Below are positions 31,706-40,189 of a stretch of 64,000 nt of DNA, piece by piece. The first letter of the stretch is position 1; each line of letters starts with the position of its first letter. The stretch comes from Streptomyces sp. ITFR-21 (GTDB lineage: Bacteria; Actinomycetota; Actinomycetes; Streptomycetales; Streptomycetaceae). The stretch spans positions 744,001 through 808,000 of the forward strand of contig NZ_CP134605.1 of NCBI RefSeq assembly GCF_031844685.1. The letters run 5' to 3'. The position numbers were made by a program, and so were the translations under genes. Below the pieces are notes generated by a model, which saw only the letters and a program-made list of their open reading frames with translations, made no database searches and had not been told where the DNA came from.

Positions 31706-33688
31706 TCAGACCTGGACGCGCCGCTCCACCACGTCCACCAGCTTCGCCAGCGCCAGGTCGCGGGGGATCCCGTTCTCCTGCGAGCCGTCGCGGTAGCGGA
31801 AGGACACCGTGCCGTTGGACATGTCCTCGTCGCCGACGATGACCATGAACGGCACCCGCTGCTTCTGGTGGTTCCTGATCTTCTTCTGCATCCGGTCCGA
31901 GGCGGCGTCCACCTCGACCCGCAGGCCCTTGCGCTTCGCCTCCTCGGCGAACTCCCGCAGGTAGGGCACATGCGCGTCCCCGACCGGGATGCCGACCGCC
32001 TGGACGGGCGCGAGCCAGGCCGGAAAGGCGCCCGCGTAGTGCTCCAGCAGTACCGCGAAGAACCGCTCGATGGAGCCGAAGAGCGCCCGGTGGATCATCA
32101 CCGGCTGCTGCCGGGAGCCGTCGGCCGCGGTGTACTCCAGGTGGAAGCGGGCCGGCTGCTGGAAGTCCACCTGGATCGTGGACATCTGCCAGGTCCGGCC
32201 GATCGCGTCCTTGGCCTGCACGGAGATCTTCGGCCCGTAGAAGGCCGCGCCGCCCGGGTCCATGACCAGTTCCAGGCCCTGCTTCCCGGCCGCCTGCCGC
32301 AGCTGCTCGGTGGCCTCGGCCCACTCCTCGTCGCCGCCGATGAACTTGTCCGAGTCGCCCCGGGTCGACAGCTCCAGGTAGAAGTCGCTGAGCCCGTAGT
32401 CCCGCAGCAGGTTCAGCACGAAGGTGAGCAGCGAGTCCAGTTCGTCGGGCACCTGCTCCTTGGTGCAGTAGATGTGCGAGTCGTCCTGGGTGAAGCCGCG
32501 GGCCCGGGTCAGGCCGTGTACCACGCCGGACTTCTCGAACCGGTAGACCGTGCCGAACTCGAAGAGCCGCAGCGGCAGTTCCCGGTACGAGCGGCCGCGC
32601 GCGTCGAAGATCAGGTTGTGCATCGGGCAGTTCATGGCCTTGAGGTAGTAGTCCTGCCCCTCGAACTCCATGGGGGGGAACATGCCCTCGGCGTAGTGCG
32701 GCAGGTGGCCGGAGGTCTCGAAGAGCTTGGCCTTGGTGATGTGCGGGGTGTTGACGAACTCGTAGCCGGCCTCTTCGTGGCGGCGCCGCGAGTACGCCTC
32801 CATCTCCTTGCGGATCACCCCGCCCTTGGGGTGGAAGACGGCCAGGCCCGAGCCCAGCTCGTCCGGGAAGGAGAACAGGTCCAGTTCGGCGCCGAGCTTG
32901 CGGTGGTCGCGCTTCTCGGCCTCGGTGAGGAAGTCCAGGTGGGCCTTGAGCTCGTCCCTGGTCGGCCAGGCGGTGCCGTAGATCCGCTGGAGCTGCGGGT
33001 TGCGCTCGCTGCCGCGCCAGTAGGCGGCGGCGTTGCGCATCAGCTTGAACGCCGGGATGGCGCGGGTGCTGGGCAGGTGCGGGCCGCGGCAGAGGTCCTT
33101 CCAGCACAGGTCGCCGGTCTTGGGGTCGAGGTTGTCGTAGATGGTCAGCTCGCCGCCGCCCACCTCGACGTCGGCGCCGTCCTCGGATCCGGCGGAGGAG
33201 CCCTTGATGCCGATGAGTTCCAGCTTGTACGGCTCGGCGGCCAGTTCGGCGCGGGCCTCGTCGTCGGTGACCACCCGGCGGGCGAAGCGCTGCCCCTGCT
33301 TCTGGATCTCCTGCATGCGCTTCTCGACGGCCTTGAGGTCCTCGGGGGTGAACGGCTTCTCGACGTCGAAGTCGTAGTAGAAGCCGTCCTTGATCGGCGG
33401 GCCGATGCCGAGCTTCGCCTCGGGGAAGACGTCCTGCACGGCCTGCGCCATGACGTGCGCGGTGGAGTGCCGCAGGATGTTGAGGCCGTCCTGGCTGGTG
33501 ATGTCCACCGGCTCGACCTCGTCGCCGTCGACCGGCCGGTAGGTGAGGTCCTTCAGCTCGCCGCCGACGCGGGCGGCCACCACGGAGCGCTCACCGGGGA
33601 ACAGGTCGGCCGCGGTCGTGCCCGTCGTGACCACTCGCTCTTCCGGTTCGGCGGAATCACGTTTGATGATCACACGGAGGTCTGACAC
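31706..33688 (-). CDS. thrS: Threonyl-tRNA synthetase
   Basis: The protein has 660 residues from the GTG at 33688, with AGGAG 8 nt upstream. Domains: N-terminal TGS, the editing domain with [12 protein letters not shown], the class II core with [10 protein letters not shown] and [21 protein letters not shown], and a C-terminal anticodon-binding domain. It forms the left, conserved border of the accessory island. No T-box-like leader is visible upstream. Confidence 0.96.
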   Translation of the reverse strand: MSDLRVIIKRDSAEPEERVVTTGTTAADLFPGERSVVAARVGGELKDLTYRPVDGDEVEPVDITSQDGLNILRHSTAHVMAQAVQDVFPEAKLGIGPPIKDGFYYDFDVEKPFTPEDLKAVEKRMQEIQKQGQRFARRVVTDDEARAELAAEPYKLELIGIKGSSAGSEDGADVEVGGGELTIYDNLDPKTGDLCWKDLCRGPHLPSTRAIPAFKLMRNAAAYWRGSERNPQLQRIYGTAWPTRDELKAHLDFLTEAEKRDHRKLGAELDLFSFPDELGSGLAVFHPKGGVIRKEMEAYSRRRHEEAGYEFVNTPHITKAKLFETSGHLPHYAEGMFPPMEFEGQDYYLKAMNCPMHNLIFDARGRSYRELPLRLFEFGTVYRFEKSGVVHGLTRARGFTQDDSHIYCTKEQVPDELDSLLTFVLNLLRDYGLSDFYLELSTRGDSDKFIGGDEEWAEATEQLRQAAGKQGLELVMDPGGAAFYGPKISVQAKDAIGRTWQMSTIQVDFQQPARFHLEYTAADGSRQQPVMIHRALFGSIERFFAVLLEHYAGAFPAWLAPVQAVGIPVGDAHVPYLREFAEEAKRKGLRVEVDAASDRMQKKIRNHQKQRVPFMVIVGDEDMSNGTVSFRYRDGSQENGIPRDLALAKLVDVVERRVQV

Positions 33689-33931
33689 CGGTCTGCTCCT
33701 GACATGGATGATGCGTGACGGCTGGCCCGGCGGTCGCGGTGACCGCCTGCGTGAATCGTACCGAGCCAGGCAAGCCATATGTGTCACGGCCGGTGGCGGA
33801 CGGTGGCACGGGACGGGCGCCGGGCCGGTGTCCGGCGGACGCGGGCCGGCCGGGGCCCCGCGTGGGCGGGGTCCCGGTCGGCGTAGGTCGGGCCGTCGGG
33901 GGGACGGCCCTCAGTGGTCGCGGGCGGTCGG

Positions 33932-34216
33932 CTACACGGTGACCGGCGGGGCGAAGTCCGCGGCGTCGGGGACGCCGTCGCCGCTGATCTGCACGGAGAC
34001 GCTGTGCACGGTCACCTGGCCGCCGCCGTCGCGCAGCCGGAAGCGGGTCTGTCGGTTCTGGTGGAAGATCGCATTCACGATCTCCCGCAGATCACAGGAC
34101 CCCGGATTCCCCGTCGCCGATCGCGCCATCCGGTCCTGCTTCCAGGCCCTGATCATCGGCGCGATCAACGCCCACTGCTGATCAGATAAATCGCCCGGAT
34201 ACGCCCGTCCAGCCAT
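33932..34216 (-). pseudogene. IS5-family transposase N-terminal fragment fused to an unrelated 3' end
   Basis: From ATG 34216 about 55 residues match the start of IS5-type transposases (DLSDQQWALIAPMIRAW, LREIVNAIFHQNR). Similarity stops at about 34050. The remaining ~38 codons (RLRDGGGQVTVHSVSVQISG) look like the tail of some other gene, read in the same frame to a stop at 33932. This is a deletion junction marking the left edge of the island. Confidence 0.65.
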
Positions 34217-34232
34217 GTGACTGGACGTCCTA

Positions 34233-34853
34233 TCAGGCGGGAAGTTCGGTGATGCTGAGGGCGAAGTCCGGGTTTCCCACACCGTTGTTGGTCAAGGCCA
34301 CCGTGAGCAGGCCTGCTCCTTCCAGCCAGTGGGCCATCTTGAGGTTGCCGGTGTCCAGCGGGCGCAGTCCCATGCTCTTGACGAACGTCTCCACGCGGGC
34401 CTTGGCCTGTGCGTCGTCACCGGCGATGAAGATGTCGGGCCGACCCTTCTCCAGGACATGCCGGAAGACGGTGTTGAACGCCTTCACCACGCTGGCGTCG
34501 GCCGGGGCGACCTTGGCGACTTCCTGCGCGATCGAGGTCTCCTCGCGGTGGGCCAGCCCGTCGAACGTGGGATTGAAGGGATTGCTGATGTCGACGATGA
34601 CCTTGCCCGCCAGAGCCTCTCCGTACTGGGCGACGACCGGCACGACGCCGTCGTACAGCAGGGCTACGATGACGATGTCCCCGGCCGGGGCGGTCCCCCA
34701 CTCTCCCGCCGTGCCGCCGCCGAGAGTCCTGGCCAGGTCGGCGGCCCTGGCCTGATCGCGGCCCATGACCTCGACGGTGTTGCCGCCGGCTATCGCCCGT
34801 ACGCCGATGGTGCGGGCCATGTTCCCGGTGCCGATGATGCTGATGTTGCTCAT
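34233..34853 (-). CDS. NADPH-dependent F420 reductase-like oxidoreductase
   Basis: This 206-residue Rossmann protein begins with the dinucleotide motif IIGTGNMARTIG, then DIVIVALLYDGV and VIVDISNPFNP, as in the F420-dependent NADP oxidoreductase family. Most such proteins in Streptomyces are small NADP reductases of unknown partner. It lies 33 bp after the SDR gene and is probably cotranscribed and controlled by the divergent TetR protein. Confidence 0.8.
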   Translation of the reverse strand: MSNISIIGTGNMARTIGVRAIAGGNTVEVMGRDQARAADLARTLGGGTAGEWGTAPAGDIVIVALLYDGVVPVVAQYGEALAGKVIVDISNPFNPTFDGLAHREETSIAQEVAKVAPADASVVKAFNTVFRHVLEKGRPDIFIAGDDAQAKARVETFVKSMGLRPLDTGNLKMAHWLEGAGLLTVALTNNGVGNPDFALSITELPA

Positions 34854-34886
34854 GAGATGTCCTGCCCTGGTGGTGTGCTGTTCGGC

Positions 34887-35621
34887 TCAGATGGCGGTGG
34901 TGCCGCCGTCGGCGACGAGTTCCATGCCGTTGACGTAGCTGGAGTCGTCGGAGGCCAGGAAGAGGGCGGCGGTGGCGATCTCGTCGGGGCTGCCCATCTG
35001 GCCGCGCGGGATGAGGGACTCGAACTGACGCTTGGTGGCCTCGTCGAAGAGTTCTGCCTGCTTGGCGGTGGCGACCTGGCCGGGGGTCAGCACGTTGACG
35101 CGGATGCGGCGGTCCTTGAGCTCGTTGAGCCAGACGCGGGCCCATGCCTGCTGGACGGCTTTGCTGCCGGCGTAGACGCTCCAGCCGGGGAAGGCGCCCA
35201 GCGAGGCGTTGGAGCCGGTCATGAGGATGGAGCCGCCGTCGTTGAACAGCGGGAGGGCCTTCTGGACGGTGAACAGGGTGCCGCGGGCATTGAGCCCGAA
35301 CCAGGTGTCGAACTGGGCCCCGGTGATCTCGCCGAGCAGAGCGGGCTCACCCCCGCCGGCGCTGGCCCACAGCACGTCCAGGCTCCCCTTCTCACGCTTG
35401 ACGGTGTCATACAGGCGGTCCAGGTCCTCCAGATCGGCGGCGTCGCCCTGGACACCGGTGACGTTGCGCCCGATCTGCGCCACGGCCTCGTCCAGGGCGT
35501 CCTGGCTGCGGCCGGTGATGAAGACGTGCGCCCCCTCCTCGACGAACAGCTTCGCGCCGGCCAGTGCCATGCCGCTGGTGCCGCCGGTGATGACCGCCAC
35601 CTTGCCGTCCAGCTTTCCCAT
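34887..35621 (-). CDS. Short-chain dehydrogenase/reductase
   Basis: This 244-residue SDR has catalytic Ser in TGSNASLGAFPG and Tyr-x3-Lys in YAGSK. The cofactor loop reads TGGTSGMALAG, so the third glycine of the classical TGxxxGxG is Ala. AAGGGAG precedes the ATG at 35621. The substrate is unknown. It is the first gene of a two-gene operon divergent from a TetR regulator, the usual arrangement for an inducible detoxification pair. Confidence 0.9.
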   Translation of the reverse strand: MGKLDGKVAVITGGTSGMALAGAKLFVEEGAHVFITGRSQDALDEAVAQIGRNVTGVQGDAADLEDLDRLYDTVKREKGSLDVLWASAGGGEPALLGEITGAQFDTWFGLNARGTLFTVQKALPLFNDGGSILMTGSNASLGAFPGWSVYAGSKAVQQAWARVWLNELKDRRIRVNVLTPGQVATAKQAELFDEATKRQFESLIPRGQMGSPDEIATAALFLASDDSSYVNGMELVADGGTTAI

Positions 35622-35674
35622 GAGTCGCTCCCTTAGGTCAGTGGTGCCGTGCGCACCTGGGGAGACGCCATTAT

Positions 35675-35744
35675 GTACACCGTCTCGTATACCTAATGTA
35701 CGGGGACGGCGGCCAGGGCGCAAACTAAGTACACCGGTCGTTAC
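35675..35744. promoter_or_regulatory. Putative TetR operators in the divergent SDR/TetR promoter region
   Basis: Two related imperfect palindromes, GTACACCGTCTCGTATAC (35675-35692) and GTACACCGGTCGTTAC (35729-35744), lie in the 145 bp between the divergent starts. Both begin with GTACACCG. Binding by the adjacent TetR protein is inferred from position and symmetry. Confidence 0.5.
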
Positions 35745-35766
35745 CAAGTCGAGGTAGCATGGCAGC

Positions 35767-36360
35767 ATGACGGAGTTGGAGAAGGGCCCCACAGGCAGCC
35801 GCCGCGGCCGAGGCGCCCGCGAACGCATCCTCAGCGCGTCCCAGGAGCTGTTCCGCGAGCAGGGCATCAACCGCACCGGCATGGACCAGCTCTGCGCGGC
35901 GGCCCAGGTGTCCAAGCGCACGGCCTACCAGCACTTCGCCGGCAAGGACGAACTCGTCGCCGAGTACCTGCGCCGGTTCGACCCCTCCGTCCTGTCAGAC
36001 GTGTTCGACCGCACCGACCTCACACCCCGCGAACGGCTCCTCGCCGCCTTCGACATCCCCGCCACCACCCCGCTGTGCCCCTACATCGCCGCCGCCGTCG
36101 AACTCCACGACCCCCAGCACCCCGCGTCCCAGCACGCACGCGACTACAAGAAGGCCGTTGCCGCACGGCTCGCCGACACCGCCCGCGAAGCCGGCGCCGC
36201 CGACCCCGAACAGCTCGGCGAACAGCTCGCGCTGCTCATCGACGGCGCCGCGGCACGCACCCGGGTCCTCAACGCCGACGCCTTCCCCACCGCCGCCGCC
36301 ATCGCCGCCGCCCTCATCGACAACGCCATCCCCACCACACCAGGCGACGACCGGCGCTAG
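35767..36360 (+). CDS. TetR/AcrR family regulator
   Basis: The protein has 197 residues. The N-terminal HTH is clear (ILSASQELFREQGINRTGMD, then VSKRTAYQHFAGKDELV); residues ~55-190 form the helical ligand-binding domain. It probably represses itself and the divergent SDR/oxidoreductase operon. GAGG lies 12 nt before the ATG, a slightly long spacing. Confidence 0.9.
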   Translation: MTELEKGPTGSRRGRGARERILSASQELFREQGINRTGMDQLCAAAQVSKRTAYQHFAGKDELVAEYLRRFDPSVLSDVFDRTDLTPRERLLAAFDIPATTPLCPYIAAAVELHDPQHPASQHARDYKKAVAARLADTAREAGAADPEQLGEQLALLIDGAAARTRVLNADAFPTAAAIAAALIDNAIPTTPGDDRR

Positions 36361-36413
36361 GCAACAGGCACAAACTGACGCGGCCGGACCGCAGGTCACC
36401 TCGGTGGCGCCGT

Positions 36414-36572
36414 TTGACTGACGCAGACGTGGACGAAGCCGAGCGCTTGTACGCACAGGGTCTGTCATTGGCTCGCGTCGCCGAACGTTTGGAACTCAGT
36501 GACGGCACAGTGCGCTACCGGCTGATGAAGCGGGGCGTACAGATGCGGGACACGCACGGGCGGCAGCACTGA
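36414..36572 (+). pseudogene. Hin-like helix-turn-helix C-terminal fragment
   Basis: The last ~50 codons of a frame open into the preceding gene encode LTDADVDEAERLYAQGLSLA, then a recognition helix LSDGTVRYRL and the ending MRDTHGR. This pattern is common at the C-terminus of recombinase- or phage-related proteins in Streptomyces. No complete gene surrounds it, so I read it as a remnant of a mobile-element protein. Confidence 0.5.
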
Positions 36573-36774
36573 GGCGCTCTGCCTTGCCGTGGTTCCGGCG
36601 AGCAGCATTTTTTCGGCAACGTAAAGCAAATCTTACGCTTGCCGTCACATAATGATAACCCGTCAATTTATTCGAAGGAAGGCTTGCATAAGTGAACAGC
36701 AACTAGAGGTACAATCTGACGTGCCGTCGGTAGTGCCACCGGCGGAAGAAGGCGAGTAAGTCGTTGTCTTTGCT

Positions 36775-37080
36775 GTGCGCATAGACCCAGGCCATCGCGC
36801 ACAGATTGAGGGGCTGCGAGGCATAACCGGTCAGACGGTGAACGAAGTTGGCGTCGAGGCTCTTGACGGCTGGATAGCGGCTGAGCTTGGAGACCCAGAA
36901 GTCGGACAGAAATCCTTAGCCGAGTTAGACGCCGAGGAACAACGACTCAGGGCCCGTCGTGCCACCGTCGCAGGCATCCTAGGACAGCAGGCGGCCACAC
37001 AAGCAGAAGAGCCCGGAAGCTCGCCGAAAAAAGACGGCGCACCTCGTGCCGGTCGCGGAAAGGCGCAACCCGGATCGTAA
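36775..37080 (+). CDS. Small hypothetical protein, possible ribbon-helix-helix
   Basis: The protein has 101 residues from the GTG at 36775. The start (MRIDPGHRAQIEGL, then TGQTVNEVGVEALDGWI) resembles small plasmid or antitoxin RHH regulators. A charged helix (AELDAEEQRLRARRATVAGIL) and a disordered Lys/Gly-rich tail follow. The upstream 150 bp are unusually AT-rich for this genome. A 12-codon frame (36721-36759) ends just before it, in the same frame, and could be a leader peptide or an inactivated start. Confidence 0.5.
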   Translation: MRIDPGHRAQIEGLRGITGQTVNEVGVEALDGWIAAELGDPEVGQKSLAELDAEEQRLRARRATVAGILGQQAATQAEEPGSSPKKDGAPRAGRGKAQPGS

Positions 37081-37082
37081 AC

Positions 37083-37120
37083 TGAACAGTGCCCCATCCA
37101 ACCGAACGGGGCACTGTTCA
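37083..37120. terminator. Perfect 13-bp hairpin, bidirectional terminator
   Basis: Arms 37083-37095 and 37108-37120 are perfectly complementary. It sits between the convergent small RHH-like gene and the DUF397 gene. Confidence 0.8.
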
Positions 37121-37136
37121 TGCCAGGTACGCGTAA

Positions 37137-37358
37137 CTACGCGTCCCCGAAGCTACCAGACACGACATCACGCACGAACGCTGCCCATGCGTCCTGGGAA
37201 AATACCAGCGCCGGGCCGGTCGGGTTCTTGCTGTCACGCGTAGCGATCTGGTCGCCATGCGACGTTATTTCCAGGCAAGCCGCATTCTCCGAACCGCTAT
37301 AGGAGGACTTGCGCCAGTTAGGAAGCACCGACGCATCAAGCATGGGGAGAGCGGTCAC
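37137..37358 (-). CDS. DUF397 protein
   Basis: The protein has 73 residues, beginning MTALPMLDASVLPNWRKSSY; the WRKSSYSGSENAACLE and VATRDSKNP-like segments define DUF397. DUF397 genes nearly always accompany an Xre/DUF5753 regulator in Streptomyces (whiJ/abaA-type loci and Scr1-like pairs). The start overlaps the upstream regulator stop by 4 nt. Confidence 0.9.
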   Translation of the reverse strand: MTALPMLDASVLPNWRKSSYSGSENAACLEITSHGDQIATRDSKNPTGPALVFSQDAWAAFVRDVVSGSFGDA

Positions 37359-38179
37359 TTGGCGTACCCCTTCAAATAGTGGCGGATAAGGTCAAGTGAT
37401 TCATCTGTCGTGAGAGCCTGGGAGCGCGCCATGTCGAAGCGCTGGATGAGTGACAGCACTCCCTTCGGGGATTCTACACCGGTGCCAGAGTCGAAGCTCT
37501 CGACCAGCGCGACCGTGCTGCCATCCCGCAGGGTCAGCAGGGTCAAGCTGCCGCCCATCATCGGATGGAAGCCCCGCGAAAAAGGCAGGACTTGCAGCGT
37601 GATGTTTTGGCGCTCCGCCATCTGAATCAAATGCTCGATCTGCCGGGCCATAACTTCTTTACTGGTACTACCTCGCAGTAGAGCGACCTCGTCCATGATC
37701 GCCCAGTACAGCGGCGGCTCCTCTCGCTCGAAGATGCCAGCACGGTTCTTTCGCACTACAACACGCGCGTCCAACTCTGGCAGATTCTCACTAGGAAGCC
37801 CGAGCTTGAATGACTCACGTACGTATTCCTCGGTCTGGAGCAGTCCTGGAACAAGGCTGCTTGTGAAGACCTGGATGCGGATTGCTTCGCTCTCCTTGGC
37901 GACGATCTTTCGACTGTAGTCAGCGATGAGACCATCCTGCGCCAGAGCCAGCAGTTCAACGAACAGTCCATCCGTATGGAAGTACGTGTCGAATGCTTCG
38001 GCTAATGCTCCGGATGGCAACTGATCGCCGCGTTCCACTCGGCTGATGTAGGTATGCGGGTACCCTACAGCGCTCGCCAGTCCCCGCTGCGAAAGCTGAG
38101 CCTTCTCACGCAAGCGGCGAAGGCGACGGCCGAGCATGGCTCGCGGTGTCGCTGAACTGTCCTCTTCATGAAGTTCCAT
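37355..38179 (-). CDS. Xre-family regulator with DUF5753 (WhiJ-like)
   Basis: This 274-residue protein has an N-terminal HTH at about 15-70 (LRRLREKAQLSQRGLASAVG, then YISRVERGDQLPSG) and a DUF5753 sensor domain (VFTSSLVPGLLQTEEYVRES, LRDGSTVALVES). Proteins of this type pair with DUF397 partners and often with GHKL ATPases in developmental loci. It is divergent from cassette A, so it may control it. Base composition is lower in GC than the core genes. Confidence 0.9.
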   Translation of the reverse strand: MELHEEDSSATPRAMLGRRLRRLREKAQLSQRGLASAVGYPHTYISRVERGDQLPSGALAEAFDTYFHTDGLFVELLALAQDGLIADYSRKIVAKESEAIRIQVFTSSLVPGLLQTEEYVRESFKLGLPSENLPELDARVVVRKNRAGIFEREEPPLYWAIMDEVALLRGSTSKEVMARQIEHLIQMAERQNITLQVLPFSRGFHPMMGGSLTLLTLRDGSTVALVESFDSGTGVESPKGVLSLIQRFDMARSQALTTDESLDLIRHYLKGYAK

Positions 38180-38265
38180 TGCTCGAACATACCTTCAACT
38201 AGGTGTCCACAGGCGGGCTTTAGTTACAGGCCAAGCATGGTAGGAGGCAGGCCCCTTCGGCAAGT

Positions 38266-38278
38266 CTGGAATTTCCAG
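38266..38278. promoter_or_regulatory. Perfect short palindrome in the cassette A promoter region
   Basis: CTGGAA-T-TTCCAG lies 30 bp before the cassette A start and is a plausible operator for one of the Xre regulators. There is no independent support. Confidence 0.35.
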
Positions 38279-38307
38279 TAATGGCCACTCCAAGGAGGCC
38301 CAGCCCC

Positions 38308-38979
38308 ATGGCCCCGGCAAATGCCAGCCCTACCCCGACTCGCCCCCTCGGCACCTTCCCCCTGCGCGGTGTCGTCCCGTACATCACCGCCTGGTCGTCA
38401 GAAGAGACACTGCGGACCACGCTCACTGCGCACCGAAACCGCCTCGGCTACGAGGGCGAACACCCCCTCGACCGCGACAAGTTCGGCATCCTGTGGCGTC
38501 GTATCGGGATCAGCCCCGGCGTGGGCACGCCCGAGTACGGAGCGGTGCACAGCCTGCGCCAACGGCGCACCATGCTGCGCACCTTGTGCCAAGTCTGCGG
38601 TGGTCCGGCCGACCAGACCCGTGACGGCGTGCTGTGGCTCATGGGTCGCGCCGAGTACGAACGTGCGCCATGGCCGGCCCCGATTGAATCGCCGCACCCG
38701 CCCGTCTGCTTGAACTGTGCCGTGCAGGCGATCAGGCTGTGCCCGCACCTGCGCGACCACTACATCGCCGTGCGCGTCCGGCGCTTCCACCTGTCCGGGG
38801 TGTACGGCGCGCTCTACGTTCCGACGCTCCCGGAGCCCCGGGCCACCACGGTGGAAACGCTCGCCCTGAGCGACCGCCGGACGGCCTGGCTCCAGGCCAG
38901 CCAGTTCATCATGCGGCTCGTTGACTACCGCGTCGTTGACCTCGACGCCGAGGCCGCCGCGCAGGGCAAGGAGCGCTGA
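38308..38979 (+). CDS. Cassette A gene 1: CxxC/CxxC protein of unknown function
   Basis: I chose the ATG at 38308 (223 residues) because AAGGAGG lies 9 nt before it; the ATG at 38281 has no such site. Two cysteine pairs, LCQVCGGPAD and PPVCLNCAVQ, ~45 residues apart, could bind one zinc. Conserved LWRR, RQRRTMLR and CPHLR segments recur in paralogues at 46690 and 60236 and in a fragment at 51914. Conserved Arg/His residues near CPHLR could be functional. No family is recognised. It starts an operon of four tightly packed genes. Confidence 0.85.
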   Translation: MAPANASPTPTRPLGTFPLRGVVPYITAWSSEETLRTTLTAHRNRLGYEGEHPLDRDKFGILWRRIGISPGVGTPEYGAVHSLRQRRTMLRTLCQVCGGPADQTRDGVLWLMGRAEYERAPWPAPIESPHPPVCLNCAVQAIRLCPHLRDHYIAVRVRRFHLSGVYGALYVPTLPEPRATTVETLALSDRRTAWLQASQFIMRLVDYRVVDLDAEAAAQGKER

Positions 38980-38981
38980 CC

Positions 38982-39407
38982 ATGGAACCCGACAGCTCCG
39001 TCACCGAGGCCCGTGACAGCTTCCAGGGCTTCGTCACCCAGCACACCGACCCGGACATCGACGACAGCGGGGTGTACCTCGAAACCCTGCTGGCTCAGTG
39101 GTTGTACATGGGGATGGGGATCGAGGACACCGCTGCCGACTACGACCACTTCTTGCAGGTGGTGCTCGCCATCGCGGACGGCGTCATGCAGCGCACGCTG
39201 AGCCTGGACTACAGCGGCCCGGACACCGCGCCGTACCGGCGCTACATCTCCGGCCTGGTTGACCCCAAGCGCGGAAACAGCGTCCTGACGCGCATCGGCT
39301 ACGACCAACTGGTTGGGCAGACCCAGGAAGGGCGACGGTCGGAGGAGCTGCAACAGCGCATCGCCGCGACTCGCACCAAACCGCCCGAGCAGCAGGTGAC
39401 CTCGTGA
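38982..39407 (+). CDS. Cassette A gene 2: small unknown protein
   Basis: The protein has 141 residues and starts 2 bp after gene 1. It is acidic and helical, with a conserved core DSGVYLETLLAQWLYMG and an SLDYSGPDTAPYRRY segment. Paralogues are split by an IS at 47388-49485 and truncated at 60102. It has no signal peptide or membrane segment. Function is unknown; constant linkage to genes 1 and 3 suggests a shared complex. Confidence 0.85.
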   Translation: MEPDSSVTEARDSFQGFVTQHTDPDIDDSGVYLETLLAQWLYMGMGIEDTAADYDHFLQVVLAIADGVMQRTLSLDYSGPDTAPYRRYISGLVDPKRGNSVLTRIGYDQLVGQTQEGRRSEELQQRIAATRTKPPEQQVTS

Positions 39408-39877
39408 TGACGCACACCAACCGCATCGCACTCGCGGCTGTGCCGAATGCCGTCCGTGACGCCCGGGACTTCGTTGCCCTGGTCCTGCGTCACCAGCAGC
39501 GCGATGCACTGGGCGACGCCGCTACCCTCGTCGTCTCCGAGCTGGTCACCAACGCCCTGCGAGCATCTACCGATGCCGGCCCCGCGGCACTCGCTGACGG
39601 TTCGTTCGATGAACCCGGCCTGAGCGCACAGATCATCGTCCAGCCGAATGCCGTACGCCTGTCGGTCCGCGACCCCAGCCCCCGGCTGCCACACCTCAGC
39701 GCACCAGACCGCGACGCCGAACACGGCCGAGGACTGCTGCTCGTCCAAGCGCTGACTTCTCGCTGGGGCGTCTACCGACTGCCGACAGGCGGCAAGGTCG
39801 TCTGGGCCGAACTGACCACCTCGCCCATTACCACGGGCGTGTCCTGCGACGAATCGCATGTGGGACTTACTGGATGA
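39404..39877 (+). CDS. Cassette A gene 3: GHKL ATPase, RsbW/anti-sigma-type
   Basis: The protein has 157 residues (GTG 39404 or ATG 39407), overlapping gene 2. The GHKL boxes are intact: the N-box Glu46/Asn50 in SELVTNAL, a D-P-S-P G1 box and the EHGRGLLLVQ G2 box. Such single-domain ATPases act as serine kinases/anti-sigma factors (RsbW, SpoIIAB) or as regulators in abaA/whiJ loci. No anti-anti-sigma partner is visible nearby. Confidence 0.9.
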   Translation: MMTHTNRIALAAVPNAVRDARDFVALVLRHQQRDALGDAATLVVSELVTNALRASTDAGPAALADGSFDEPGLSAQIIVQPNAVRLSVRDPSPRLPHLSAPDRDAEHGRGLLLVQALTSRWGVYRLPTGGKVVWAELTTSPITTGVSCDESHVGLTG

Positions 39878-40116
39878 CTGGCGGCAAGCGCACCCGTCCG
39901 CGCGCTCTCTACCACGAGCCCGAAGCCGTCACCTGGGCACGGCAGAAAGCCGGGCTGACCAAGCGGGCGCTCGCCCAAACAGTCGGCATCTCCGCGCAGT
40001 TGCTGGGTGAGATTGAGTCGGGGTGGCGGAACGCCACCCCGGCCAACCTGATCAAGATTGCTGAGGTGCTGAACTGTCCGGTGGTGGCGCTGGAGCGGAA
40101 GCACGCAAAGTGTTGA
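39874..40116 (+). CDS. Cassette A gene 4: small Xre HTH regulator
   Basis: This 80-residue protein is almost entirely an HTH (WARQKAGLTKRALAQTVGIS, LLGEIESGWRN, LIKIAEVLNCPVV). The start overlaps the ATPase stop (ATGA), so all four cassette genes are translationally coupled. Its last residues (ERKHAKC) differ from copy B (ERKRRDSSSPPG), probably because an IS982 element lies immediately downstream. Confidence 0.88.
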   Translation: MTGGKRTRPRALYHEPEAVTWARQKAGLTKRALAQTVGISAQLLGEIESGWRNATPANLIKIAEVLNCPVVALERKHAKC

Positions 40117-40189
40117 AGTTGCCGAGCCTAGATGAACGAATCCGAGGGTTCGCCTGCGGACATGGTGCGAGGGCGCCCATGGTCAGTGT

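Noticed and set aside
33689..33931. T-box or other riboswitch upstream of thrS
   Set aside because: I see no T-box specifier or antiterminator motif, and actinobacterial T-boxes are mainly found at ileS.
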